A stretch of DNA of 52,997 nt. Source: an uncultured Clostridia bacterium. GTDB lineage: Bacteria; Bacillota; Clostridia; Oscillospirales; CAG-272. The stretch lies in NCBI GenBank assembly GCA_944392615.1, contig CALXXF010000016.1, positions 1 through 52,997 on the forward strand, written 5' to 3'. Below, piece by piece: positions 26,534-34,080 of the stretch; within the stretch, counting starts at the first letter, position 1; each line of letters opens with the position of its first letter. The notes below the pieces were generated by a model, which had not been told where the DNA came from, made no database searches, and saw nothing but the letters and a program-made list of their open reading frames with translations. A program made the position numbers and the translations under genes.

Positions 26534-26980
26534 TCACTGCACATGAAGTATTTTAGAACACAGGATCTCAGCATCCTCGTTGCTGTCGGCTACAGCTATT
26601 ATCGTATCGTCGCCTGCTATGCTGCCGAGTATTTCGTGACTGAAAAGAAAGTCTATAGCCGCCGCTGCGGCATTTGCCATGCCAGAAAAAGTTTTTACCA
26701 CAAGAAGATTGTTGGCGTAATTCACGCTCCGCACGGTTTCCTTGAGTATGTTCAGATACTTGGATTCAGATTCATCCGACAGTCTGCTTTCAGCAGCATA
26801 TTTGTAACGACCGTCATCTGAAGCAGTCTTGATGAGCTTTAATTCCTTGATGTCACGTGAAATTGTAGATTGCGTGACAATATAGCCTTTTTCTGCAAGC
26901 TTTTCGATAAGCTCTTCCTGTGTCTCGATTACGTTATCACGTATGAGAGAAAGTATTGCGCTTTGTCTTGTCTTTTTCAT
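26534..26980 (-). CDS. argR: Arginine repressor
   Basis: A 148-residue ArgR/AhrC regulator. The N-terminal winged helix has TQEELIEKL and the recognition segment TQSTISRDIKELKLIK. The C-terminal hexamerisation and arginine-binding domain has ANNLLVVKT and the conserved GDDTIIAVADSNEDAE with the aspartates that bind arginine. It represses arginine synthesis and activates catabolism at ARG boxes. It follows nadK by 14 bases and precedes recN. A sequence resembling half an ARG box (GTGAATAAATAATGA, near 26430) lies in the argR-recN gap, but this is weak. Confidence 0.96.
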   Translation of the reverse strand: MKKTRQSAILSLIRDNVIETQEELIEKLAEKGYIVTQSTISRDIKELKLIKTASDDGRYKYAAESRLSDESESKYLNILKETVRSVNYANNLLVVKTFSGMANAAAAAIDFLFSHEILGSIAGDDTIIAVADSNEDAEILCSKILHVQ

Positions 26981-26994
26981 TATAATACCCGCTT

Positions 26995-27843
26995 TTATTT
27001 ATCGTTCATCTTGTTGTACAGGACGTCGCAGAAATTGTTCGACAGAGATATAAGTTTAGTCGTTTTGCCTGAGACGGTTACTGTAAGGCGGTCTCCTTTT
27101 TCGAGTATTGCAGAAGGCGCTCCGTCAATCGAAAGCGCTGCTTCACAGTCATCGGAAAGCAGCGTGATATCGAGGCAACTTGTACCGGAAAAAACTATTG
27201 GTTTGGCCTTTAGTGAATGAGCGCATATGGGTGTGATTTCCACTATACCGAGTGAGGAATCAATTATTGGTCCGCCTGCTGACATAGAATAAGCTGTAGA
27301 ACCGGTAGCGCTTGCCGCAATTACTCCGTCAGCCCGGTAAGAGATCACCTTCCTGCCGTTGCAGGAAAGCTCAAGCTCAACCATTCCGAGTCCCGATGTC
27401 TTGCAAATCACTGCGTCGTTGAGGGCAGGTTTGTCCCTGAATATTTTTTCGCCGTTTTTTATCAGAGATACGGAAAGCATCTTTCTCTCATCAATGGAAA
27501 AATCGGAAGAAAGTATTTCTGGTATACGTGGAATATCGTCTTTTTCAAGCTGTGCGATAAATCCTAGCCTTCCGAGATTTACGGCGAGTATAGGAGTACC
27601 GTGTCTGGAGGCATTTTCGGCGGCTCTGAGAATTGAACCGTCGCCGCCAAGTACAACGACGGCATAAGCGCCGCGATACAGTGTGTCACAGTCATGAAAG
27701 AATTCGGCATTCAGTGAGAATCCGTTGAATTCATCAGACATGCATACTTGAAACCCAGTGCTTTGAAGAAGAGAGAGAACTTTCTTTGTATATGTGAGCT
27801 CTTTGTCTCTCATTGCGTTTGGCATAAGAACGATTTTTTTCAT
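26995..27843 (-). CDS. nadK: NAD kinase
   Basis: A 282-residue ATP-NAD kinase making NADP. The GGDG motif is at GGDGSILRAAENA, followed by AVNLGRLGFIA. The NE-type segment reads ALNDAVI, and the glycine-rich GVIAASATGSTAYSMSAGGPI holds the catalytic region. The length is normal. The ribosome binding site is weak (GTGAG very near the ATG). It lies in the nusB-recN operon between tlyA, 123 bases upstream, and argR. This gap is longer than others in the operon and contains a TTGACC that could belong to an internal promoter. Confidence 0.96.
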   Translation of the reverse strand: MKKIVLMPNAMRDKELTYTKKVLSLLQSTGFQVCMSDEFNGFSLNAEFFHDCDTLYRGAYAVVVLGGDGSILRAAENASRHGTPILAVNLGRLGFIAQLEKDDIPRIPEILSSDFSIDERKMLSVSLIKNGEKIFRDKPALNDAVICKTSGLGMVELELSCNGRKVISYRADGVIAASATGSTAYSMSAGGPIIDSSLGIVEITPICAHSLKAKPIVFSGTSCLDITLLSDDCEAALSIDGAPSAILEKGDRLTVTVSGKTTKLISLSNNFCDVLYNKMNDK

Positions 27844-27966
27844 AGTCTCACAAACCCATTGTTGTATGTAGATTTTTTGGTCAAGTCATGATTTTGAAAA
27901 TAGACTGCTTGTGCAGGCGTGGCATATGGCTGTATTTGGTCTGCGGAAGCCATGTTTTAATTGTAT

Positions 27967-28731
27967 TTACATAACAGCTGAATGCGGTGCGATATGGCCT
28001 TCATCTTTGAATCTGAAGCAAGCCAAATATTCTGTGTTGCCGTCTTTGCCCTTTATAGGTGATTCCGTAATGCGCACAAATGAGAATCCGCACCTTTCGG
28101 CACTTGCAATGACGTTGTTTATGGCAGCTTTCACTGCCTTGTCGTTTTTTACGATTCCGCCCTTTCCGACATACTGCTTCCCTACCTCAAACTGTGGCTT
28201 TATAAGAGAAATAAATACTCCGTCTTTTTTCATGAATTCAGCTATCTTGTAGTGTAATAATGTCTGAGAAATAAATGAAAGGTCGCAGACTGCAATATCA
28301 CATTTTTCTCCTATTTCTGAAAAATCAATGTATCTTGCATTTGTGTTTTCAAGAGATATCACAGAGCTGTTGTTCAGCAGCTTGGCGTCGAGCTGATTGC
28401 TTCCTGAATCAATGGCATATACTTTTTTAGCACCGTTCTGAAGAAGACAATCGGTAAATCCGCCGGTTGAGGCTCCGAAATCCACCGCAGTAAGGCCTTC
28501 CACGTTTATACCGAAAAAATCAAGAGCTTTTTCGAGCTTTATACCTCCGCGGCTTACATACCGTGGCTTTTCAACACATATCTCGTGAACACTGACTTTA
28601 TCGTCAATTTCAAAGGACGGCTTTACTATCGGTTTTCCTTTTATTGTGACCGAACCGCGTTTTATGAGCTCAGTTGCTTTTGACCTGCTGTCAGCAAGCC
28701 CGTTTTCAAAAAGAAATATGTCGAGTCTCAC
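27967..28731 (-). CDS. tlyA: TlyA-family rRNA 2'-O-methyltransferase / hemolysin A-like
   Basis: A 254-residue protein with an N-terminal S4 RNA-binding domain (residues 1-60, RLDIFLFENGLADSRSKA) and an FtsJ-like SAM-dependent methyltransferase domain (TAVDFGASTGGFTDCLLQ as motif I, AVCDLSFIS as motif IV). Mycobacterial TlyA methylates cytidines in 16S and 23S rRNA and confers capreomycin sensitivity; short forms such as this one may act on 16S only. KPQFEVGKQYVGKGGIV is a conserved C-terminal stretch. It sits between ispA and nadK in the usual order, although dxs, often found between them, is missing. Confidence 0.95.
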   Translation of the reverse strand: MRLDIFLFENGLADSRSKATELIKRGSVTIKGKPIVKPSFEIDDKVSVHEICVEKPRYVSRGGIKLEKALDFFGINVEGLTAVDFGASTGGFTDCLLQNGAKKVYAIDSGSNQLDAKLLNNSSVISLENTNARYIDFSEIGEKCDIAVCDLSFISQTLLHYKIAEFMKKDGVFISLIKPQFEVGKQYVGKGGIVKNDKAVKAAINNVIASAERCGFSFVRITESPIKGKDGNTEYLACFRFKDEGHIAPHSAVM

Positions 28732-28778
28732 ACCAGTTGCCCTTTCTTTACATGCACTGAGGAGTAATATGTGTCAGG

Positions 28779-29705
28779 TTATTTTTGACGCATGAGCAGA
28801 TATGTGGCAAACGCGGCGAGCATCCCGTCGCTGTCTGTCCTGTTAACCGCCATTATGGCTTCTATTGTCTTTTTTACTGCGTAATCATACGCTTCTTCAA
28901 CCGGCATTGCAGATGTAAATGTGTTTTTTTTGTTTTCTATATCGCTTGCACTTTTTCCTGTTTCGATGGGAGAGGCAGTAACGTCAAGTATATCGTCTAT
29001 TATCTGGAAGCACAGTCCAATACAACTTGCGTATTTGTAATATGCGTCTGCTGTCTCTTTATCGTCAGCTTTTCCGGCTGCCAAAACTCCCAACGATACT
29101 GCCGCTTTTATCAGGGCACCGGTTTTTAGTTCATGCATTCTTATCAGTTCATCAAGACTTAGCATTTTCCCCTGAGAAGACATGTCAATCTGCTGTCCGC
29201 CAATCATTCCTTTTGTGCCGGCAGCGGTTGAAAGTATCAGGACCGCTTTGAGATTTTCAGATTGAGACAACATCTTATTTGAGGCGGCTATTTCAAAAGC
29301 ATATGTAAGCAGGGCGTCTCCGGCAAGGATCGCAGTGGCTTCTCCGAATACACGGTGGTTTGTCGGCATCCCTCTTCTGTAATCGTCATTATCCATCGCC
29401 GGCAGATCGTCATGTATCAATGAATATGTGTGTATAAGTTCCAACGCACATGCGTAATCAAGCGCTTTCTGGGGCTCCGCTCCAAGTGATTTGCATACTA
29501 TACGTGTCAGAAACGGTCTTATTCGTTTTCCGGACGACAGTGCGCTGTACCGCATACTTTCAATAAGACGTGAAATATCTTTGTCATCAGATTTAAGTAA
29601 TTCGTCAATTCTTGAATTTACTTCGTCAACCGATGCCTTGATCTCGTTTTTTATAATGTTTTCAGCACACGCGGTGTCAAAGGCGTGATACATATCAATT
29701 ACCAT
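28779..29705 (-). CDS. ispA: Polyprenyl (farnesyl) diphosphate synthase
   Basis: A 308-residue short-chain trans-isoprenyl diphosphate synthase that condenses IPP with DMAPP/GPP. The first aspartate-rich motif is HDDLPAMDNDD, followed by RRGMPTNH. The second is FQIIDDILD. GKRIRPFL marks the IPP-binding region. The start at 29703-29705 overlaps the end of xseB by 11 bases with GGTG upstream. A second ATG four codons later is possible, and the longer frame inside xseB is not. It supplies precursors for undecaprenyl phosphate and quinones. Confidence 0.94.
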   Translation of the reverse strand: MVIDMYHAFDTACAENIIKNEIKASVDEVNSRIDELLKSDDKDISRLIESMRYSALSSGKRIRPFLTRIVCKSLGAEPQKALDYACALELIHTYSLIHDDLPAMDNDDYRRGMPTNHRVFGEATAILAGDALLTYAFEIAASNKMLSQSENLKAVLILSTAAGTKGMIGGQQIDMSSQGKMLSLDELIRMHELKTGALIKAAVSLGVLAAGKADDKETADAYYKYASCIGLCFQIIDDILDVTASPIETGKSASDIENKKNTFTSAMPVEEAYDYAVKKTIEAIMAVNRTDSDGMLAAFATYLLMRQK

Positions 29706-29940
29706 TTCTGTCACCGACTGGGAAATCCTTCTTTTCGACCCCGTCCTTTCCAAATGTAAGAAGCTTTACTCTGCTTTCGGCCTTATCAAGGCTGTCATTG
29801 CAGAATTTTACAAGCCTCACGCCTTCTTCAAATAATGAAAGGGATTCGTCGAGCGGTGCGTTCCCGCTTTCAAGTGACCTTACAATCTGTTCAAGCCTTG
29901 CAATGGCAAGTTCGAAATTCATCTCGTTGGTTTCAGCCAT
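29695..29940 (-). CDS. xseB: Exodeoxyribonuclease VII small subunit
   Basis: An 81-residue helical protein with the XseB pattern: FELAIARLEQIVRSLESGNAPLDESLSLFEEGVRLVKFC. It forms coiled coils along the large subunit XseA. It lies 20 bases after xseA, and its stop overlaps the start of ispA, showing tight coupling. Confidence 0.95.
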   Translation of the reverse strand: MAETNEMNFELAIARLEQIVRSLESGNAPLDESLSLFEEGVRLVKFCNDSLDKAESRVKLLTFGKDGVEKKDFPVGDRNGN

Positions 29941-29960
29941 ATTTTACCACACCTTTCGGC

Positions 29961-31178
29961 TTATTGTTTAGCTTGTATTTTATCTTTTACCAAAGCAGTC
30001 AATGAGCCATCGTTAAATCGCAGTGTAAGAATATCTCCGCTCTTTGCGTCACAGATGCTTTTAACGAGCTTTCCGTCATCTTTGAAGACAGCAGAATATC
30101 CGCGCGAGAGAACCGACATTGGATTAAGTGCTCCGAGCTTTGCGGACATTTCAACAAATTCCGTTCTCTTCTGCGTACAGATCAGCTGCATTGATTTTTC
30201 AAGCGACAGCGCATCCGAGAGAAGCCTTGTACGCTTTTCATCAAAAATGTATTCCGGACGTCTGAGGACCCTTGATTCTGAAAGACCACGCAAAGCTTCT
30301 CTTTTTGATTTTACAGATGAAGAAAGCAGTATGCTCATTCTTCCTATTATGTTATTTATTTTATGCTGCAGCTCTGCAGTGTCCGGCACTGCAAGTTCCG
30401 CCGCCGCCGAAGGTGTTGGAGCGCGTACTGAAGCTGCAAAGTCACATATTGTAAAATCCGTTTCGTGTCCAACTGCAGAAATAACAGGTATTGATGAAGA
30501 CGCCACTGCTCTTGCAAGAGCTTCATTATTAAATGCCCAAAGGTCCTCAATAGAACCTCCGCCGCGTCCTATTATTATTACATCAACGCTGTTGGTGCTG
30601 TTGAAATATGAAAGTCCGCCTATCAGCTGTTCAGGCGCATCGTCGCCCTGAACCAAGGACGGATAAAGGATTATTTCTGCATATGCGAATCTTCGAGAGA
30701 TTATGTTTATTATATCTCTTATTGCGGCTCCGGTAGGCGATGTTATGACTCCGACTCTCGACGGTATTTTGGGAAGACTTTTCTTTAACTCTTGTCTGAA
30801 AAGTCCCTGCGCTTCAAGTTTTTTCTTCAGTTGTTCATATGCAATGTAAAGCGCGCCGATCCCGTCAGGCTCCATCCTGTCAACATAAAGATTATACTGT
30901 CCGTCTTTTGTATACGCTGCAACTCTCCCATGAAGGATTACCTTCATACCGTTTTCCGGATTAAAAGCAAGTCCGGACGCAGAAGAGGCGAACATTACGG
31001 CGCGTATAAGCGATGTTTCGTCTTTAACCGTAAAATAGCGGTGTCCTGATTTGTGCGAAATATAGTTTGATATCTCACCCTTTATCCAGAGGCCACAGAG
31101 AAATCTGTCAGATTCGAGTTTTCCCTTTATATATTGATTCAACTGCGAAACAGTGATTATATTTCTCGGCTCTGTCAT
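29961..31178 (-). CDS. xseA: Exodeoxyribonuclease VII large subunit
   Basis: A 405-residue subunit of the single-strand exonuclease ExoVII. An N-terminal OB fold (ITVSQLNQYIKGKLE, WIKGEISNY) is followed by the catalytic core GVITSPTGAAIRDIINI, IIGRGGGSIEDLWAFN and SAVGHETDFTICDF, then a coiled coil and a C-terminal strand domain (LSRGYSAV). The ATG at 31176-31178 is preferred to an adjacent GTG. It is preceded by a TsaD-like gene and followed by xseB. Confidence 0.96.
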   Translation of the reverse strand: MTEPRNIITVSQLNQYIKGKLESDRFLCGLWIKGEISNYISHKSGHRYFTVKDETSLIRAVMFASSASGLAFNPENGMKVILHGRVAAYTKDGQYNLYVDRMEPDGIGALYIAYEQLKKKLEAQGLFRQELKKSLPKIPSRVGVITSPTGAAIRDIINIISRRFAYAEIILYPSLVQGDDAPEQLIGGLSYFNSTNSVDVIIIGRGGGSIEDLWAFNNEALARAVASSSIPVISAVGHETDFTICDFAASVRAPTPSAAAELAVPDTAELQHKINNIIGRMSILLSSSVKSKREALRGLSESRVLRRPEYIFDEKRTRLLSDALSLEKSMQLICTQKRTEFVEMSAKLGALNPMSVLSRGYSAVFKDDGKLVKSICDAKSGDILTLRFNDGSLTALVKDKIQAKQ

Positions 31179-31212
31179 CACGTTTTACGTTGCCTTTCCT
31201 TAATATGTTATA

Positions 31213-32127
31213 TTATTTCTGAGCGTTGAAGTGTCTTTCGCACAGCAAAGCTATACCTGCGGCGTTGTCTGCTGAAAATTCAGGCGACGCAAAAGCGCAA
31301 TCGAACTTATCTGAAAAAAATGATTTTAGATAGCTGTTTGAGGCGACACCTCCGGAAAAAAGAACAGGCATGCTCCCGTATTTTTCAAGTGCCGCACGTG
31401 TCATAATATTGAGCGAGCACGCAATGCTTTTTATTATGTAAGCACTTATGTACCCCGGTGTATTTCCGGCAGAAAGCAGTTCCGAGGCTTTGTTTTCAAG
31501 TCCGGAGAAATTGCAGTACATGCCGTTTGCGGAAACTTTGGGTTTTATATCATCGTATAAGCCGCATGCGGCAAAATCCATGCTTTTTCCGCATGGAAAA
31601 TCATATCCGAGCATGACACCCACTCTGTCAATTAATTGTCCTGCCGTAATGTCGATGCTTCCGCCGATTCTGGTGATAGTATTTTTTTCACACAGAAGAA
31701 GGTCAGTAGTGCCGCCAGAAATGTGAAATGCAATAAAGCGCCCTTCCAATAGGTCGGCGCGCCCAGAGGAGTATATTGCCGCAGAGATATGACCTGCTTG
31801 GTGTGAAAAAGAAAACAGCGGCAGACCGTTTACAGAGGCAATTGCCTTAGCCGCAGCGTATCCGGGAAGAAAGCACGGCATATAGGAGCCCTGAGAATCA
31901 CGCGGTCTTAGCGACACGGCAATTGCGTCAAGGTCCAGTTTTCCTATTTTTTCCAGAATAACAGGCAGATTTTTCACGTGTGAAAAAACAGCCTCACTTT
32001 GCCGGACACCACGCATTCCGGATTTAACGGTTACGGGAATTTTTTCGTTGGCGGTTATTAATGAATCTGTGCAAACAGCCGCAGATGTCGTATAATTGCT
32101 CGTATCAATACCAAGAAAGCAACCCAT
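31213..32127 (-). CDS. Kae1/TsaD-like protein (paralogue of TsaD)
   Basis: A 304-residue ASKHA-fold protein of the Kae1/TsaD/peptidase M22 family. It opens FLGIDTSNYTTSAAV. The metal-binding HxxxH motif is present as H109-QAG-H113. SGGTTDLLL, the phosphate loop near FSGGVASNSYL and the C-terminal DNAAGIAL with its metal-binding Asp are also present. Genuine TsaD makes the t6A tRNA modification with TsaBCE. The divergence (GMRGVRQ instead of the usual GGVVPE-like segment) and location after nusB mark it as a paralogue whose role is unknown. All residues for ATP and metal binding appear intact, so it is probably an active enzyme. It is 9 bases after nusB. Confidence 0.85.
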   Translation of the reverse strand: MGCFLGIDTSNYTTSAAVCTDSLITANEKIPVTVKSGMRGVRQSEAVFSHVKNLPVILEKIGKLDLDAIAVSLRPRDSQGSYMPCFLPGYAAAKAIASVNGLPLFSFSHQAGHISAAIYSSGRADLLEGRFIAFHISGGTTDLLLCEKNTITRIGGSIDITAGQLIDRVGVMLGYDFPCGKSMDFAACGLYDDIKPKVSANGMYCNFSGLENKASELLSAGNTPGYISAYIIKSIACSLNIMTRAALEKYGSMPVLFSGGVASNSYLKSFFSDKFDCAFASPEFSADNAAGIALLCERHFNAQK

Positions 32128-32136
32128 ACAAACCTC

Positions 32137-32535
32137 TTATTTCAGGCCTGAAGACACTGCCACGGCATTCAATATGCCGTTTATAAAAGCCGGCGCCTTG
32201 TCATGGTCATATTTTTTGGCAAGCTCCACAGCTTCATTTATTGAGATGCTGAAGGGAATGCCGGCGTAGCACATTTCATAAACAGATATGCGCATTATGG
32301 ACAGGGAGACTTTTGAAAGGCGTTCGCGTTTCCAGCCAACTGAGTTTTGCGATATTTTTTCATCAATTTCGTCAAGGTGGGAATATATTCCCCTCACAGA
32401 ATCAAGCAGATATTCGTCCTCTATGTCCCGTTCATTTTTTTCGATTTCGATAACATTCTCAAGTTCCTCCGGGGCATTGAATGTCATTTCATACAGCAAT
32501 TTGAAAAGGGCTTCGCGTGCTTCCCTTCTTTTCAT
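32137..32535 (-). CDS. nusB: Transcription antitermination factor NusB
   Basis: A 132-residue all-helical NusB. It has the N-terminal RREAREALFKLLYE, RLSKVSLSIMRISVYEM, and the family signature PFSISINEAVELAKKYDHDKAPAFINGILNAV (described by its ends PFSIS and NGILNAV). It binds boxA RNA with NusE during rRNA antitermination. AGGAAGG lies 11 bases before the ATG. It is the first gene of a nine-gene operon running to recN. Confidence 0.95.
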   Translation of the reverse strand: MKRREAREALFKLLYEMTFNAPEELENVIEIEKNERDIEDEYLLDSVRGIYSHLDEIDEKISQNSVGWKRERLSKVSLSIMRISVYEMCYAGIPFSISINEAVELAKKYDHDKAPAFINGILNAVAVSSGLK

Positions 32536-32578
32536 AAGTCAACATGCCTTCCTGTCTTCAAACATTGATACAACATAC

Positions 32579-32607
32579 AGTATACATTTTTTCACCGCGT
32601 TTGTCAA
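32579..32607 (-). promoter_or_regulatory. Promoter of the nusB-recN operon
   Basis: On the minus strand, TTGACA (32602-32607) and TATACT (32579-32584) are exactly 17 bases apart. Confidence 0.85.
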
Positions 32608-32678
32608 TAAATAGCCGGCTCCTTGGTAATAAGAAAATACTGTATTTTTATTTGATAATAAAAAAATCACTGCGTCAC

Positions 32679-32708
32679 TTGCAAATGATGCTGAAAATAT
32701 GGTATAAT
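32679..32708 (+). promoter_or_regulatory. Promoter of the 32796 membrane protein gene
   Basis: TTGCAA (32679-32684) and TATAAT (32703-32708) are 18 bases apart. It is divergent from the nusB promoter. The leader of about 80 bases contains short inverted segments but no recognised riboswitch. Confidence 0.7.
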
Positions 32709-32795
32709 TTACGAGGCGGCGCAAGACGTGTCGTTAAGAAAAACGGATCGCCGTGCAGATAGTTTCAAGATGTAAATACGGAGTGTTTTACAATT

Positions 32796-33242
32796 ATGAA
32801 GATCCTCAGTTTTGTTTTAAAACGGTTGCTGTATCCTTCCTGTGCGTTTTTTACGATCATATGGTTCGTTGTTTGCGTTGCCATAGATGCGTTTTATGAT
32901 ATAGTAAACATAAATGTTTCCACTGCGCTTATGTGTTACTTTATAGCTTTTTTCATAGCGCTGTCGAACAACATACTTACTGTTGACAGGATCCCGTGGG
33001 TCGGACGGGTAGGTCTGCACCTTGTTTTTTCGGTAACGTCGGTCAGTATAGTTGTCGCTGTCTTTTCGGCTGTGTCGGGCACATATGCGATCACATCGAG
33101 AAGCTTCTATCTTGTTCTTATTTTGGTGATTGTTTATATTTTGTTTGCAATTCCCTCAGTGGTGATATACGAGAGACTGCGCAAAAAAAGAAAAAGCAAC
33201 TCATCAGGAAAAAGTGTAAAATACGATTCGATGTTTAAATAA
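32796..33242 (+). CDS. Four-helix membrane protein of unknown function
   Basis: A 148-residue protein with four predicted transmembrane helices (about 10-32, 40-58, 70-92 and 103-125) and a basic cytoplasmic C-terminus (RLRKKRKSN). Topology and size recall the DUF3021 group, but no diagnostic motif is visible, so no name is given. It has its own promoter and GGAG about 15 bases before the ATG. It is flanked by a divergent nusB operon and a convergent trmB, so it is monocistronic. A weak hairpin ATGCC/GGCAT with CTTTTT lies at 33300-33329. Confidence 0.7.
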   Translation: MKILSFVLKRLLYPSCAFFTIIWFVVCVAIDAFYDIVNINVSTALMCYFIAFFIALSNNILTVDRIPWVGRVGLHLVFSVTSVSIVVAVFSAVSGTYAITSRSFYLVLILVIVYILFAIPSVVIYERLRKKRKSNSSGKSVKYDSMFK

Positions 33243-33347
33243 AAGTCTTCTCGCTTCGTCAGGCGGCAAATTTCTGAGAGGTATTGTAAAACGGTTGGTA
33301 TGCCGTAAAGACCTGATGGCATGTGCTTTTTGCCCGTGTTTGCCCGG

Positions 33348-33971
33348 TCATTTATATATAACTGCCCTGTTTATTGGGTATCCCTTGCTTGAAAAATTCA
33401 CTTCATATTCTGTTTGTATGTTGCCCTCGTTATATATGCTGTTATGAAGGTCATATGTGACATCTGTCACTTTTAGATCAGCTGCCTCAAATTCGCCCAA
33501 CGAAAAATCAAACAGTGGTCTGTTGTCTGTTTTGAATAATATTTTTCCGTCGTTTGTAAGTATTCTTTTATATAGCTCAAGAAAATTACGGTGAGTGAGT
33601 CTCCTGCCCGCATGCCGCGACTTAGGCCATGGATCTGAGAAGTTCAAGTGTATTGTCTTTACTTCTCCGTCCTTGAAAAATTCACCGAGGCGGGTCGCGT
33701 TTATATTGAGAAAACGTACATTTTCGATGCCGAGGCTTTTTGTTCGCTCAAGGGCTGTTATCAGAACGTCAGTTACAAGTTCTGCAGCAAAAAAGAATCT
33801 GTCAGGATGCTGTTGGGCGGTAAGACAGATGTATGTTCCTTTTCCGCATCCTATTTCCAATTCCCATGGTTGTCTTTTTCTGAAAGATTCCATTTCTTCA
33901 GGATCTTTTATCAGTAGGTCGGCACACGCCTCAAGGCGCGCTCTGCCGTTTTTCTTTTTACGTGCTCTCAT
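33348..33971 (-). CDS. trmB: tRNA (guanine-N7)-methyltransferase
   Basis: A 207-residue SAM-dependent methyltransferase forming m7G46 in tRNA. SAM motif I is ELEIGCGKGTY, the second motif NVRFLNINATRL, and the family hallmark HLNFSDPWPKSRH with RRLTHRNFLELY follows. The C-terminal TEYEVNFSSKGYPINRAV matches the conserved T-(D/E)YE-F element. It is monocistronic and divergent from the HAAS-domain gene at 34081. Confidence 0.95.
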   Translation of the reverse strand: MRARKKKNGRARLEACADLLIKDPEEMESFRKRQPWELEIGCGKGTYICLTAQQHPDRFFFAAELVTDVLITALERTKSLGIENVRFLNINATRLGEFFKDGEVKTIHLNFSDPWPKSRHAGRRLTHRNFLELYKRILTNDGKILFKTDNRPLFDFSLGEFEAADLKVTDVTYDLHNSIYNEGNIQTEYEVNFSSKGYPINRAVIYK

Positions 33972-34080
33972 TACTGTTGTTCCTTTTCTTTTTGTTGTTT
34001 ATGTACAGACCTCTGCTACACACCGGATTATATCATTTTTTTGTTCCGAATTCAACATGTTTTTGAAAGGAGGCGGTTTC

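Noticed and set aside
33595..34080. N-terminal extension of the HAAS-type protein
   Set aside because: The upstream part lies antisense to trmB and crosses the divergent promoter region; a GTG with a perfect AAGGAGG gives the real start.
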